64,000 nt of DNA from Gibbula magus (taxonomy: Eukaryota > Mollusca > Gastropoda > Trochida > Trochidae): NCBI GenBank assembly GCA_936450465.1, contig OW388302.1:60796328-60860327 (forward strand), given 5' to 3'. Made by a program: the position numbers and the translations under genes. The notes below the pieces were generated by a model. The model was not told the DNA's origin. It saw only the letters and a list, made by a program, of their open reading frames with translations, and made no database searches. Positions 34,091 through 47,567 of this stretch are shown here, in pieces. Each line of letters begins with the position of its first letter. The first letter of the stretch is position 1.

Positions 34091-37000
34091 GTATATTTAG
34101 CACAATGATTGCAATACGTTAGGAGTGTTAATTTAAAGGTAGGGTGTGATATATGTGCACAATGATTGCAATACGTTAGGTGTGTTAATTTAAAGGTAGG
34201 GTGTGATATATGTGCACAATGATTGCAATACGTTAGGTGTGTTAATTTAAAGGTAGGGTGTGGTATATGTGCACAATGATTGCAATACGTTAGGTGCGTT
34301 AATTTAAAGGTAGGGTGTGGTATATGTGCACAATGATTGCAATACGTTAGGTGTGTTAATTTAAAGGTAGGGTGTGATATATGTGCACAATGATTGCAAT
34401 AAGTTAGGTGTGTTAATTTAAAGGTAGGGTGTGGTATATGTGCACAATGATTGCAATACGTTAGGAGTGTTCATTTAAAGGTAGGGTGTGGTATATGTGC
34501 ACAATGATTGCAATACGTTAGATGTGTTAATTTAAAGGTAGGGTGTGATATATGTGCACAATGATTGCAATACGTTAGGTGTGTTAATTTAAAGGTAGGG
34601 TGTGATATATGTGCACAATGATTGCAATACGTTAGGTGTGTTAATTTAAAGGTAGGGTGTGGTGTATGTGCACAATGATTGCAATACGTTAGGTGTGTTA
34701 ATTTAAAGGTAGGGTGTGATATATGTGCACAATGATTGCAATACGTTAGGTGTGTTAATTTAAAGGTAGGGTGTGATATATGTGCACAATGATTGCAATA
34801 CGTTAGGTGTGTTAATTTAAAGGTAGGGTGTGGTGTATGTGCACAATAATTGCAATACGTGAGGTGTGTTAATTTAAAGGTAGGGTGTGATATATGTGCA
34901 CAATGATTGCAATACGTTAGGAGTGTTCATTTAAAGGTAGGGTGTGGTATATGTGCACAATGATTGCAATACGTTAGATGTGTTAATTTAAAGGTAGGGT
35001 GTGATATATGTGCACAATGATTGCAATACGTTAGGTGTGTTAATTTAAAGGTAGGGTGTGATATATGTGCACAATGATTGCAATACGTTAGGTGTGTTAA
35101 TTTAAAGGTAGGGTGTGGTGTATGTGCACAATGATTGCAATACGTTAGGTGTGTTAATTTAAAGGTAGGGTGTGATATATGTGCACAATGATTGCAATAA
35201 GTTAGGTGTGTTAATTTAAAGGTAGGGTGTGGTATATGTGCACAATGATTGCAATACGTTAGGAGTGTTCATTTAAAGGTAGGGTGTGGTATATGTGCAC
35301 AATGATTGCAATACGTTAGATGTGTTAATTTAAAGGTAGGGTGTGATATATGTGCACAATGATTGCAATACGTTAGGTGTGTTAATTTAAAGGTAGGGTG
35401 TGATATATGTGCACAATGATTGCAATACGTTAGGTGTGTTAATTTAAAGGTAGGGTGTGGTGTATGTGCACAATGATTGCAATACGTTAGGTGTGTTAAT
35501 TTAAAGGTAGGGTGTGATATATGTGCACAATGATTGCAATACGTTAGGTGTGTTAATTTAAAGGTAGGGTGTGATATATGTGCACAATGATTGCAATACG
35601 TTAGGTGTGTTAATTTAAAGGTAGGGTGTGGTGTATGTGCACAATAATTGCAATACGTGAGGTGTGTTAATTTAAAGGTAGGGTGTGATATATGTGCACA
35701 ATGATTGCAATACGTTAGGAGTGTTCATTTAAAGGTAGGGTGTGGTATATGTGCACAATGATTGCAATACGTTAGATGTGTTAATTTAAAGGTAGGGTGT
35801 GATATATGTGCACAATGATTGCAATACGTTAGGTGTGTTAATTTAAAGGTAGGGTGTGATATATGTGCACAATGATTGCAATACGTTAGGTGTGTTAATT
35901 TAAAGGTAGGGTGTGGTGTATGTGCACAATGATTGCAATACGTTAGGTGTGTTAATTTAAAGGTAGGGTGTGATATATGTGCACAATGATTGCAATACGT
36001 TAGGTGTGTTAATTTAAAGGTAGGGTGTGATATATGTGCACAATGATTGCAATACGTTAGGTGTGTTAATTTAAAGGTAGGGTGTGGTGTATGTGCACAA
36101 TAATTGCAATACGTGAGGTGTGTTAATTTAAAGGTAGGGTGTGATATATGTGCACAATGATTGCAATACGTTAGGTGTGTTAATTTAAAGGTAGGGTGTG
36201 GTATATGTGCACAATGATTGCAATACGTTAGGTGTGTTAATTTAAAGGTAGGGTGTGGTATATGTGCACAATGATTGCAATACGTTAGGTGTGTTAATTT
36301 AAAGGTAGGGTGTGGTAAATGTGCACAATGATTGCAATACGTTAGGAGTGTTAATTTAAAGGTAGGTCGTGATATATGTGCACAATGATTGCAATACGTT
36401 AGGTGTGTTAATTTAAAGGTAGGGTGTGGTATATGTGCACAATGATTGCAATACGTGAGGTGTGTTAATTTAAAGGTAGGGTGTGGTATATGTGCACAAT
36501 GATTGCAATACGTTAGGTGTGTTAATTTAAAGGTAGGGTGTGGTATATGTGCACAATGATTGCATTACGTCAGGTGTGTTAATTTAAAGGTAGGGTGTGA
36601 TATATGTGCACAATGATTGCAATACGTCAGGTGTGTTAATTTAAAGGTAGGGTGTGATATATGTGCACAATGATTGCAATACGTCAGGTGTGTTAATTTA
36701 GATGTAGGGTGTGATATATGTGCACAATGATTGCAATACGTTAGGTGTGTTAATTTAAAGGTAGGGTGTGGTTATATGTGCACAATGATTGCAATACGTT
36801 AGGTGTGTTAATTTAAAGGTAGGGTGTGGTATATGTGCACAATGATTGCAATACGTTAGGTGTGTTAATTTAAAGGTAGGGTGTGGTTTATGTGCACGAT
36901 GATTGCAATACGTTAGGTGTGTTAATTTAAAGGTAGGGTGTGGTTATATGTGCACAATGATTGCAATACGTTAGGTGTGTTAATTTAAAGGCAGGGTGTG

Positions 37001-38545
37001 GTATATGTGCACAATGATTGCAATACGTCAGGTGTGTTAATTTAAAGGTAGGGTGTGGTATATGTGCACAATGATTGCAATACGTTAGGTGTGTTAATTT
37101 AAAGGTAGGGTGTGGTTTATGTGCACAATTATTGCAATACGTTAGGTGTGTTAATTTAAAGGTAGGGTGTGGTTACATGTGCACAATGATTGCAATACGT
37201 TAGGTGTGTTAATTTAAAGGTAGGGTGTGATATATGTGCACAATGATTGCAATACGTTAGGTGTGTTAATTTAAAGGTAGGGTGTGGTGTATGTGCACAA
37301 TAATTGCAATACGTGAGGTGTGTTAATTTAAAGGTAGGGTGTGATATATGTGCACAATGATTGCAATACGTTAGGTGTGTTAATTTAAAGGTAGGATGTG
37401 GTATATGTGCACAATGATTGCAATACGTTAGGTGTGTTAATTTAAAGGTAGGGTGTGGTATATGTGCACAATGATTGCAATACGTTAGGTGTGTTAATTT
37501 AAAGGTAGGGTGTGGTATATGTGCACAATGATTGCAATACGTTAGGAGTGTTTATTTAAAGGTAGGTCGTGATATATGTGCACAATGATTGCAATACGTT
37601 AGGTGTGTTAATTTAAAGGTAGGGTGTGGTATATGTGCACAATGATTGCAATACGTGAGGTGTGTTAATTTAAAGGTAGGGTGTGGTATATGTGCACAAT
37701 GATTACAATACGTTAGGTGTGTTAATTTAAAGGTAGGGTGTGGTATATGTGCACAATGATTGCATTACGTCCGGTGTGTAAATTTAAAGGTAGGGTGTGA
37801 TATATGTGCACAATGATTGCAATACGTCAGGTGTGTTAATTTAAAGGTAGGGTGTGATATATGTGCACAATGATTGCAATACGTCAGGTGTGTTAATTTA
37901 AAGGTAGGGTGTGGTATATGTGCACAATGATTGCAATACGTTAGGTGTGTTAATTTAAAGGTAGGGTGTGGTATATGTGCACAATGATTGCAATACGTTA
38001 GGTGTGTTAATTTAAAGGTAGGGTGTGGTTTATGTGCACAATGATTGCAATACGTTAGGTGTGTTAATTTAAAGGTAGGGTGTGGTTATATGTGCACAAT
38101 GATTGCAATACGTTAGGTGTGTTAATTTAAAGGCAGGGTGTGGTATATGTGCACAATGATTGCAATACGTCAGGTGTGTTAATTTAAAGGTAGGGTGTGG
38201 TATATGTGCACAATGATTGCAATACGTTAGGTGTGTTAATTTAAAGGTAGGGTGTGGTTTATGTGCACAATGATTGCAATACGTTAGGTGTGTTAATTTA
38301 AAGGTAGGGTGTGGTTATATGTGCACAATGATTGCAATACGTTAGGTGTGTTAATTTAAAGGTAGGGTGTGGTATATGTGCACAATGATTGCAATACGTT
38401 AGGTGTGTTAATTTAAAGGTAGGGTGTGGTTATATGTGCACAATGATTGCAATACGTTAGGTGTGTTAATTTAAAGGTAGGGTGTGGTATATGTGCACAA
38501 TGATTGCAATACGTTAGATGTGTTAATTTAAAGGTAGGGTGTGGT
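34091..38545. repeat. 57-bp satellite array, unit 1 (about 78 copies)
   Basis: The same 57-bp unit. Marker variants such as TTAGGAGTGTTCATTTAAAG recur near 34462, 34918, 35260 and 35716, showing a higher-order repeat of 14 units (798 bp). Further variants (GGTTATATGTGC, GTGGTGTATG) mark other blocks. Confidence 0.92.
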
Positions 38546-38625
38546 GCTCAATGGTCACTTGCGGGATTTCAATTTGACAAATACCCAACTTTAAATTTCT
38601 CAAATCACCACATAAATTACTTATG

Positions 38626-39494
38626 TACGTATTTTAGATCATCGCAACGCAATTTTATATCATGTTTAATCTGTTCTCCTTATTTTTTCATTGTATCGTT
38701 TGGTCTCTTTTACTCACTATATATTTACAACAATCTTATTTACATGTATTCTTAGTTATCATCCAAAACTGGCTCCCACAGTAGATATCGCTTGTGTGAG
38801 ATCAAGAGATATCTACAAGCGATATCTACATTGTAGATATCGCTACAGTCAAATCGTCATAATCCTATTACATCATCAGTTAATGACATCACAAAGCTTT
38901 TGCATCACTGAGAACACTGCTGACAATGCTATGACGTCACAATGGTGATGACGTAACAATGATATGCTGTCATAATGCTTATGACGTCACAATGCTAGGA
39001 CCTCACTGAGATCACTGCTGAAGAAGCAAAATGGCAGTTTTGTGTTTCAGTTATGTCATTCTTCGGCTCATAATTGTTGAAGAATGATTTTGAATGATAA
39101 ATAAAATCACACCCTCGTGTCTTCTGATATCAAATATATCAACACTCGTTGATTAAAGTAAAAATATCCTCGGCAAGCCTCGGATATTTGTAACTTTAAT
39201 CAACTCGTGTTGATATATTTGATATCAGAAGACACTTGGGTGAGATTCTCTATTTATATTAGATTATATTATTTATATATTTACAAAATGTATATTTATA
39301 TGTCTTTTAGACCATAATTATATACATTTCAAGATATATGAACTTTTCTTTTGTATTTAAACGATATGTAAAGTCTCTCATAACCCTCTATAGGGTGGCT
39401 CATAATTTTACTATCTGTATGAGTTAATATCGGTATTTTCTGTAAGTGATTGAGGTGAGACTATAATAAACATCTGTCTGTCTGTCTGTCTACG
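38626..39494. mobile_element. 861-bp insertion with TACG target duplication and TCTG tail, unit 2 only
   Basis: Inserted sequence 38630-39490 lies between TACG at 38626-38629 and 39491-39494. The other units read straight through TATGTACGGGTTTTTAAT. It ends ATAATAAACATC followed by four to five TCTG repeats, like the 3' tail of some non-LTR elements. It contains a 119-bp hairpin and several TGACGTCA-like sites. No polymerase sequence is visible, so its class is open. Confidence 0.6.
39117..39235. repeat. Long hairpin with about 57-bp arms
   Basis: The left arm begins GTGTCTTCTGATATCAAATA and the right arm ends TATTTGATATCAGAAGACAC. The arms run inward through ATATATCAACACTCGTTGAT to the core CCTCGGCAAGCCTCGG. 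It is the best preserved member of the fold-back family also seen at 425-910, 17466-17553 and 19323-19410. Confidence 0.65.
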
Positions 39495-40309
39495 GGTTTT
39501 TAATTACACCAAGTACTGTCGACAAACAATTCACTGAAGTCACTGAAGCGTATCTGCGTGGTTAGACGTCACTCCCGGCGCTTGGACATCCGCATACATG
39601 ATATTTCAACGTGTTTTAGCACCTTTTTATCTGTCATTTTAACAAACTAATATTCACAGAAACAACTCAAATCTTCGATATATCTAAATTGGTAATTTCG
39701 CAAATGACAATTACATGTTTATTGTATAAAAATGTGATTTGGTCAATTTCAATACCCAAAAATCTGTTGTAACTGCAGTGGCCATTCATTATAAAGCTTT
39801 TTAACGTAACACGGGGAAACCATGTTCCTGACCCGCGCAACAGGCGAACAGGTGGCCAAGCGGTACCAGCCAAGCACGCAGTTGTGCTATACTCAAACCG
39901 GGTTATAAAGGTTGTCTTAGCAATTAATTGCAAGTGTATATTGTTTAGATTGTATGTCCAGTTGATATATAGTGTACATAGAGATAATAATTTGTCGTTC
40001 ACTACAATAATAGGCCTACATTGCAGTTCAACATTGATATCAAGTGAAATACGTATTTTAAAATGAATTCATGTATGTGAGTTATCAAAACTTTCAGACA
40101 AGGTACGAGCTATTCACAAAAGAAAGAGTGCCATTATAGCAAAATGCGATAATTACATTTTGCTTTACTGTACCTGGGAGACAGAAGTGCAAGTATTATA
40201 GAGATGATTAAACTACGTCTGCATGTTGAAACATTATACGTAAAAGAAGAATTAATGATGGAACTTATACCCCACTCCCGGTCTCATTGCTATGGTTTCT
40301 GTTGTTACA

Positions 40310-40404
40310 AGTGTAGGTGTATTGGCCGATACACCTACACTTATTTCTGATATACCTACACTTTTTCTGATATACCTACACTTTTCTAATATACCTACAC
40401 TCTG
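40310..40404. repeat. 13-bp-armed hairpin followed by a 20-bp tandem repeat, unit 2
   Basis: Same structure as 16692-16785. Confidence 0.6.
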
Positions 40405-40567
40405 CGCCTCGTAAGGGTCCCGCGGGGAAAACAGTAGAGTATTATTTGGTACACATTAGGAAAACTATGGATATATCTCTCACATACACAGTTTCTCCGG
40501 TACATAACAATACACCATAAGTTAAAACAATTAATACCATACAAATTTTTAAAAATCATCAAAATCC

Positions 40568-40792
40568 TTGAAGACAGAGGAGAGGATCACGATCCTATTG
40601 CATATGAATCCCAGATTTTTACCCGCATATTTGTTTCATCATTCAAATTTGAACATGAACATGAGGAGTCATCAATTATTAAAAGTTTTGTCTTCAAATC
40701 AAATGAAAACAGTGTGGGATAACATAGTAAATCGAAGAGTTAACAATATCCGTAATGGTATTGTTCTCCCAAAAGACAACCAATTTGTTTAA
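40568..40792 (+). pseudogene. Decayed ORF fragment, unit 2 copy
   Basis: Identical reading to the unit 1 fragment, with the same in-frame stop before the Lys/Glu-rich tail. Confidence 0.2.
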
Positions 40793-41211
40793 TGGCTTTC
40801 TGATAAAGTGAAAAGCTATATTGAACATTGGGTAATTGAAGTAACCAAACAATGTTACAAGAAGAGAAGAAAAGAAGAAGAAGAAAAATATTTTATTAAC
40901 GTGTCACACGTTATTATTAAAACAGATCATATATTTACAAAATCAGTTACAAAAAAAACATTCAGCCTTGAAGGCTTATGAGACACGAGATTCATAAAAC
41001 TTAAAATATGGTAGGATAAAAACAGGTACATTGCTAAAATGTCGTGATGACAGATGTGGTACTGACACAGGTGTTCCTCCTTGTGTCTTCTGATACCATC
41101 GTTGATAATAGAAAAATATCTTAGGCTTTTTTTTATCTTTTATCATGTTGATATAACTGATATCAGAAGACAGTCGGGTGATATTCTCTATAAAATGTGT
41201 AGAGTCTATAG

Positions 41212-41535
41212 CTATACATCAGTATGTCTTTCTAACGCTATGTTAAAGGATGCCCGGCACTGCGGTTGTGAACCAACTCTTTACTTGGAGTTCTACACGT
41301 GTGTGTGTGCACGTGGTTATGAATATTTAACCAATATTATACACAAAGGGTCTACAATAAGAATATTGTAAGGGATCAGTATGTCTTTCTAACGCTATGT
41401 TAAAGGATGCCCAAAACTGCGGTTGTGAACCAACTCTTCGCTTGAAGTTCTACACGTGTGTGCTCACGTGGTTATGAATATTTAACCAATATTATACACA
41501 AAGGGACGAAAGGGTCTACAATAAGAATATTGTAA
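41212..41535 (+). pseudogene. Two tandem cysteine-rich relics, unit 2
   Basis: Same arrangement as unit 1. The first copy is open with the C-x-C-x2-GY pattern and the second is frameshifted. The second copy has a 9-bp insertion (GACGAAAGG) not present in unit 1. Confidence 0.25.
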
Positions 41536-43932
41536 GGGGTACTCTATTCAAGTATTCGTCTAAGCTACTCCCCAGACAATTGTTAAAGCAAAGTTACTGA
41601 TATACACCATTGTTCTTCGCCAGAAGCGTCAATCACACAGGGATGTACATCCTATAGACTTGCATGTTAAATAGCTCTTGCGTGAATAATTTTCATGTAA
41701 TTATTGTTTGTCAATAAACTCTAAAATCTGTACCAAAATATAGGAAATATAATTTTTCTGATAATTATTAAGAAATCTACCCCTTATTAAAAATCACATA
41801 TACAACACTCCGATTAGGTTTAACATGGCCGTCAATGGGACATTATAATCACAAGTTGAATATACAATGTTTAAACAAGTGTCATTCGAAAACTAATCAA
41901 CTGATATATGACAGGTAATTATGTACATATAACCGAGATGATTACCAATCTGTCTGCAAAATATGACAGCAAAGAGACTTTAACTTAATTTATGAACATT
42001 ATTCCCGCAAGAGCTATATAACATGTAAGTATATGGGATTACGTCACATGTACGTAATATGGCCACCCGCTGTATGTCCCTTAGAAATATCTTTTAAAAG
42101 ACCTATACCTAATATAGACCTCCCCAGGGAGGGGTGCGTCCTGACGCCCTCGGTTATATTTATAACCGAGTAGTATACATATGTAATAAGGTGAGTTCTA
42201 TATTGGCACCTGTATAAACATTTACACATTTTCTAATTGTGTTTTATTAGAATATGATAGTAATGATACAAATTTATAAATATTGGGATGTGTATATAGA
42301 TGTTAATATGTCTTTATATACATATGGCGGTAAGCTTCATACACGAAGGAAATAATATTTGTCTTCAAACTCAAATTGCATATTTAAAACATTCTATCAT
42401 CTCTGTTCAATCAATCACATCTATCTGTTTCTACCTGGAAATCATGAGATAAGCAACAACAGTTTTGTAAGGGAGATACTAAATTTCCGAATTTTTAACG
42501 AGGATGACATTAATTAAATTCAGATACAGTTTTATCATACACAATCATCATATTATAACACGTTTTTGGTCATCTTTTGGATGGCATATATTTACTATTT
42601 TCAACCAATATTTTATCAATTCAATTCATTTAATGTAGAAAGAAAATCTGCCAAATTTCACGATAGACCATTATATTTGAAATAGTAACTTTCACACCGA
42701 GATATCTTTTAGTAACAAAGAATATACCTTTTCTAATACATCAAATGTTCGGAGTTCCCAAATCTCAGAGCCGAGTAGAAGAATTGAGCTAATCTGAGCA
42801 TCTAAAATTCTAAATAAGGATTTATATGACATGTCGCCTAAACATTAATATATCTTACAACCTCAATCAGTATCTTCTTTGCGCAGATGCAATTCTAGCA
42901 TGCAGGGACAACGATAGGTGCTTTGTAAAATGATAATAAAAAATAAAGGAACACTCGTTGATGAAAGTAAAAATACCCCCGGCAAACCTCGGATATTTGT
43001 AACATTCATTAACTCGTGTTGATATATTTGGGTGATGTGCTCTCTTCAGTGTATTATGTAATTACTAGTGTCCAATCTATACAAAAAATATTTTCTCGCC
43101 GCCATTTATTGACATTGGTATGTAGCCGGACCGTTGGTCGATGGAATAAAAGCGTCGCCTCCTTTTGAATTTTTTTTTAAATAGAAACAGTGTATGCAGA
43201 ATCAATTATATACTTCAAGCGTATTGTACGAAGATATTGTATTTTTTTAGCTATACAGTGTATATTTGTTGTATTATGATTAACAGAATATATGATGACA
43301 AAGATGGAAAGTAAATACATTTTTTACAACTGTTATATTCTCAGAGTCAGAATGTCCATGTACTATTACGTAGATAAATTTATGAAGACAGTCGTTCAAT
43401 TGCCCATTGATAAGGAGAAAGGAGACTGGTGAACCGTAACACATCGAGGCTTGACAGAAGTTGTGTACAGTGCAATGACATTCCCCTCCACCACCGAGAG
43501 AACAACAGGCCAGTCCTCATGTGACTGATAACAAACACACTGTGACGCTGTGCCACGCCAGTCGCTAGGCATCAATGGTGATATTCTTTCTCTGGGCTCA
43601 GTGTGGAAGAAGAGTGTGGGGAGTTGGTCAGCCAGCGCTGCCTTTGTAGGCTAATCTAGACATGGTATCACTAATGTGGCTTAGTGTCAACTGAATAGTG
43701 AATACCTGGGGTTTTCAACAATCGTCATATTTATTATGGATGCTCATCTGTTCTCATTGTTCGTGCTATATTCTCCAGGGAGTTTAGTGGAAAACAACAT
43801 GTTTGTCGAAGATCTAACACGTTTTACACAAACTTGCTATGTAGCATGAATCTCTATCCATTATTCATCCTGGGCTTCCCGTGGATTGATGCTACCATCA
43901 AAAACTAATTGCAGTTTAATGTTCAAGCCAGG

Positions 43933-45319
43933 ACAACACGTGGGTTTATCTCCCCATCCAAGATTACCCGTGGATTGATGTCCCCATCCAAGAATACCCG
44001 TGGATTGATGTCCCCATCCAAGATTACCCGTAAATTGATGTCCCCATCCAAGATTACCCGTGGGTTTATCTCCCCATCCAAGATTACCCGTGGGTTTATC
44101 TCCCCATCCAAGATTACCCGTGGATTGATGTCCCCATCCAAGATTACCCGCGGGTTTATCTCCCCATCCAAGATTACCCGTGGGTTTATCTCCCCATCCA
44201 AGATTATCCGTAAATTGATGTCCCCATCCAAGATTACCCGTGGGTTTATCTCCCCATCCAAGATTACCCGTGGGTTTATCTCCCCATTTAAGATTATCCG
44301 TAAATTGATGTCCCCATCCAAGATTACCCGTGGGTTTATCTCCCAATCCAAGATTACCCGTGGATTGATGTCCCCATCCAAGATTACCCGTAAATTGATG
44401 TCCCCATCCAAGACAACCCGTGGATTGATGTCCCCATCCAAGATTACCCGCGGGTTTATCTCCCCATCCAAGATTACCCATGGGTTTATCTCCCCATCCA
44501 AGATTATCCGTAAATTGATGTCCCCATCCAAGAGTACCCGTGGGTTTATCTCCCCATCCAAGATTACCCGTGGGTTTATCTCCCCATCCAAGATTATCCG
44601 TAAATTGATGTCCCCATCCAAGATTACCCGTAAATTGATGTCCCCATCCAAGATTACCCGTGGGTTTATCTCCCCATCCAAGATTACCCGTGGGTTTATC
44701 TCCCCATCCAAGATTACCCGTGGATTGATGTCCCCATCCAAGATTACCCGCGGGTTTATCTCCTCATCCAAGATTACCCGTGGGTTTATCTCCCCATCCA
44801 AGATTATCCGTAAATTGATGTCCCCATCCAAGATTACCCGTGGGTTTATCTCCCCATCCAAGATTACCCGTGGGTTTATCTCCCCATTTAAGATTATCCG
44901 TAAATTGATGTCCCCATCCAAGATTACCCGTGGGTTTATCTCCCAATCCAAGATTACCCGTGGATTGATGTCCCCATCCAAGATTACCCGTAAATTGATG
45001 TCCCCATCCAAGACAACCCGTGGATTGATGTCCCCATCCAAGATTACCCGCGGGTTTATCTCCCCATCCAAGATTACCCATGGGTTTATCTCCCCATCCA
45101 AGATTATCCGTAAATTGATGTCCCCATCCAAGAGTACCCGTGGGTTTATCTCCCCATCCAAGATTACCCGTGGGTTTATCTCCCCATCCAAGATTATCCG
45201 TAAATTGATGTCCCCATCCAAGATTACCCGTAAATTGATGTCCCCATCCAAGATTACCCGTGGGTTTATCTCCCAATCTAAGATTACCCGCGGATTGATG
45301 TCCCCATCCAAGATTACCC
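43933..45319. repeat. 30-bp minisatellite, unit 2 (46 copies)
   Basis: Same repeat as in unit 1 plus 20 extra units (600 bp). The variant order from about 44161 to 44640 recurs at 44761 to 45240, so the gain is an internal tandem duplication. Confidence 0.92.
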
Positions 45320-45332
45320 TGTTGCAGTTGCT

Positions 45333-45522
45333 GTAACGGGATGTTCTCGTTCTTGGGACTGTAATCAGACATTCATTCCCAGACCGTAGCGATCGTGCTG
45401 GATGATATAGATGTATCAGCTCTTGCAAGTATGAAGGAGCATTTCCATGTAGGGTCTTGAAAGTGTAGGTTAAAATTGTATGTTCTCTTCGAACAGGGTA
45501 GCCAGGGCAGGTTTTCAAGAAT
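45333..45522 (-). mobile_element. LINE ORF2 C-terminal fragment beside the minisatellite, unit 2
   Basis: Same fragment as in unit 1. Confidence 0.6.
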
Positions 45523-46178
45523 AACAGTTTACGACTTTAACGAGCTATAGAATATATATTTCACACAAACAGCTTTTGCGAGTTTATTTTCTTTTGTTGA
45601 AAACTGTTCAATAATGCATAGGTCATTGGTAGTATATTTTCACTAGAAATGTGAACCTGTGTGGTTGATTGACAAACAACAACAACAAAAGACACCAACA
45701 ATACAAATGAACTAGGACTGGGTAGGGAAACTACACTGTTTTGTTAACTTAGATGTACCTGTCTCGCACATGTTGTCCAGGTGCTTATAGGTCATCAAAG
45801 AAAATGTAGATAAAGAGAAGTATATGGATAATTGCTTCTTTATGCAGGATATCCGACAGTTCGAATATAAACAGTGTCTTGTATCGTTATCAATTGATCA
45901 AATACTGTAGATTATTCTAGCAGTAGCACGTTTTTTTACATATCATTTTGTCTCAAATTTGCTGATTATAATTAAAGTGTATACAATATATTGTTGGGTT
46001 GAAAGGTAAGACATCCCTAATAAGCCATATCCATAGAAAACGGTTATCAGTATAGGCAAACATGGTGAGACTTACACGGTGAAAAAATTATGAAACCTTT
46101 TGTGCGAGGTAGATTTGTAGGTCACATGTGATTTTCAGAAAGCCAAATGGCTGACCATTCAATAATAGTGCCATAAAT

Positions 46179-46671
46179 AAGGGTACATCCATTGTGTTGT
46201 TTGGGGTCACATATGTTAAACGTTATAAATTGTGTTATGTAATCGGGAAGTACTGACTGTTGCAGAAAATTGCCATTTTGATCTCATTCGACTAAGTATA
46301 TTGACGATATAAAGGTAAAAGTAGTGAGTTCTGGACAATGTACCGCATGTGGCGCAAGCCAGACAATGAACCGCATGTGGCGCAAACCAATGAGTCAAAG
46401 GTAATTTTGGAATCTTATTTATAACAGACAAACTGATAAATTTGGGTTGATCATGTTTAATAGGTCATATAATCACTGTGCATGTAAATAGTTTCGGATT
46501 CTGCACATGCATAATGATGTTACTCTATTGTAATTGGAAACTAGTAATTATGATATATTTCGTGATTCGTGATAAATATGCAAGCCGAGTGAATTTTATT
46601 TGCACTGTAACAACACATATGGTGAGTCGGAACGTATTAAAGCCTAATAAAATTTGATGAAACACAATGGA
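46179..46671. mobile_element. MITE-like TIR element, unit 2, right end eroded
   Basis: Same deletion at the right inverted repeat as in unit 1, supporting the close relation of units 1 and 2. Confidence 0.5.
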
Positions 46672-47082
46672 CTCTTCTCTGAGTGTTTAGGTGTCGCTTT
46701 AACAGTCAGATTACTTTCACTACCTTCAAGCGGCCATTTTATTGTGAACACCGCTTTAGAATTCTCTTTATTGGTTCAGGAGTACTGGTTACAGGAATTG
46801 CGCAACACAATTACACAGCCATCACTCTTTGACTTGTGGCCGTTACCGAGCCGAGTTTAGTGTGGGGAAATTCGTCCAGTAGGCTGAACGACAACACATC
46901 TTAATAATATTTGATTAATTATTGCTTATTGCACATTTCGGGATTAATATTTTGTGTTTAAGCGTTTGTTAACAAAATCTTCTATCTAACGTTTAAGCAG
47001 TGTATTCAGTTCAATAACATACGGACGTAACAAGGTTACATTTGGGATAACACTACCTTCGATAGTACAACTTCTTGTAGTC

Positions 47083-47169
47083 TCATGCGGGATTCGAACC
47101 CACGTCGTCAGAGTAAGGCAACTATCGCCAACACTTACCATAGCAACAGCTTACCACACGACCTCGAGG
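47083..47169 (-). repeat. tRNA-related SINE-like sequence, unit 2
   Basis: Same sequence and T arm as the unit 1 copy. Confidence 0.35.
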
Positions 47170-47518
47170 AATGGGACTCGGCCCGAAAAAGTACAAGAAT
47201 TTGTATTATTGAAGGGAGTGTTATCCTAAATGTAACCTTGTTATATTTCTCTACTATCTAAATGGCATGTATTTCTAAATATACGAACGGCTAAGTGATA
47301 TTTTCGTCTTTTTGAGGATCAATTATTAATGTACTTTATCGATTATTTGGAGTGTCAATTATCTCAGAGTGTGTTAACAGCATAAGGTTAAGTCAAGATA
47401 TGGGTTTACTTACAATATCAGAGATCATCCCTAAATATTGTATTCAATCAAAAAACATGAAAGTGTTTTTATTGTGAATGATTAATCATTTTAATGATGA
47501 CTAGATGCGTCGCATTTC

Positions 47519-47567
47519 GACTTGTTTACAAGTCGTTTCAACAGTCGAAAAGACTTGTAAACAAGTC
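47519..47567. repeat. Nested palindrome, unit 2
   Basis: Same structure as 4162-4212. Confidence 0.6.

Noticed and set aside
43909..45518. Open frames of 206-531 codons over the 30-bp minisatellite on both strands (also 20239-21296 and 61147-62183)
   Set aside because: The 30-bp period keeps frames open without selection; three different frames overlap and none shows a start context, splice pattern or codon bias.
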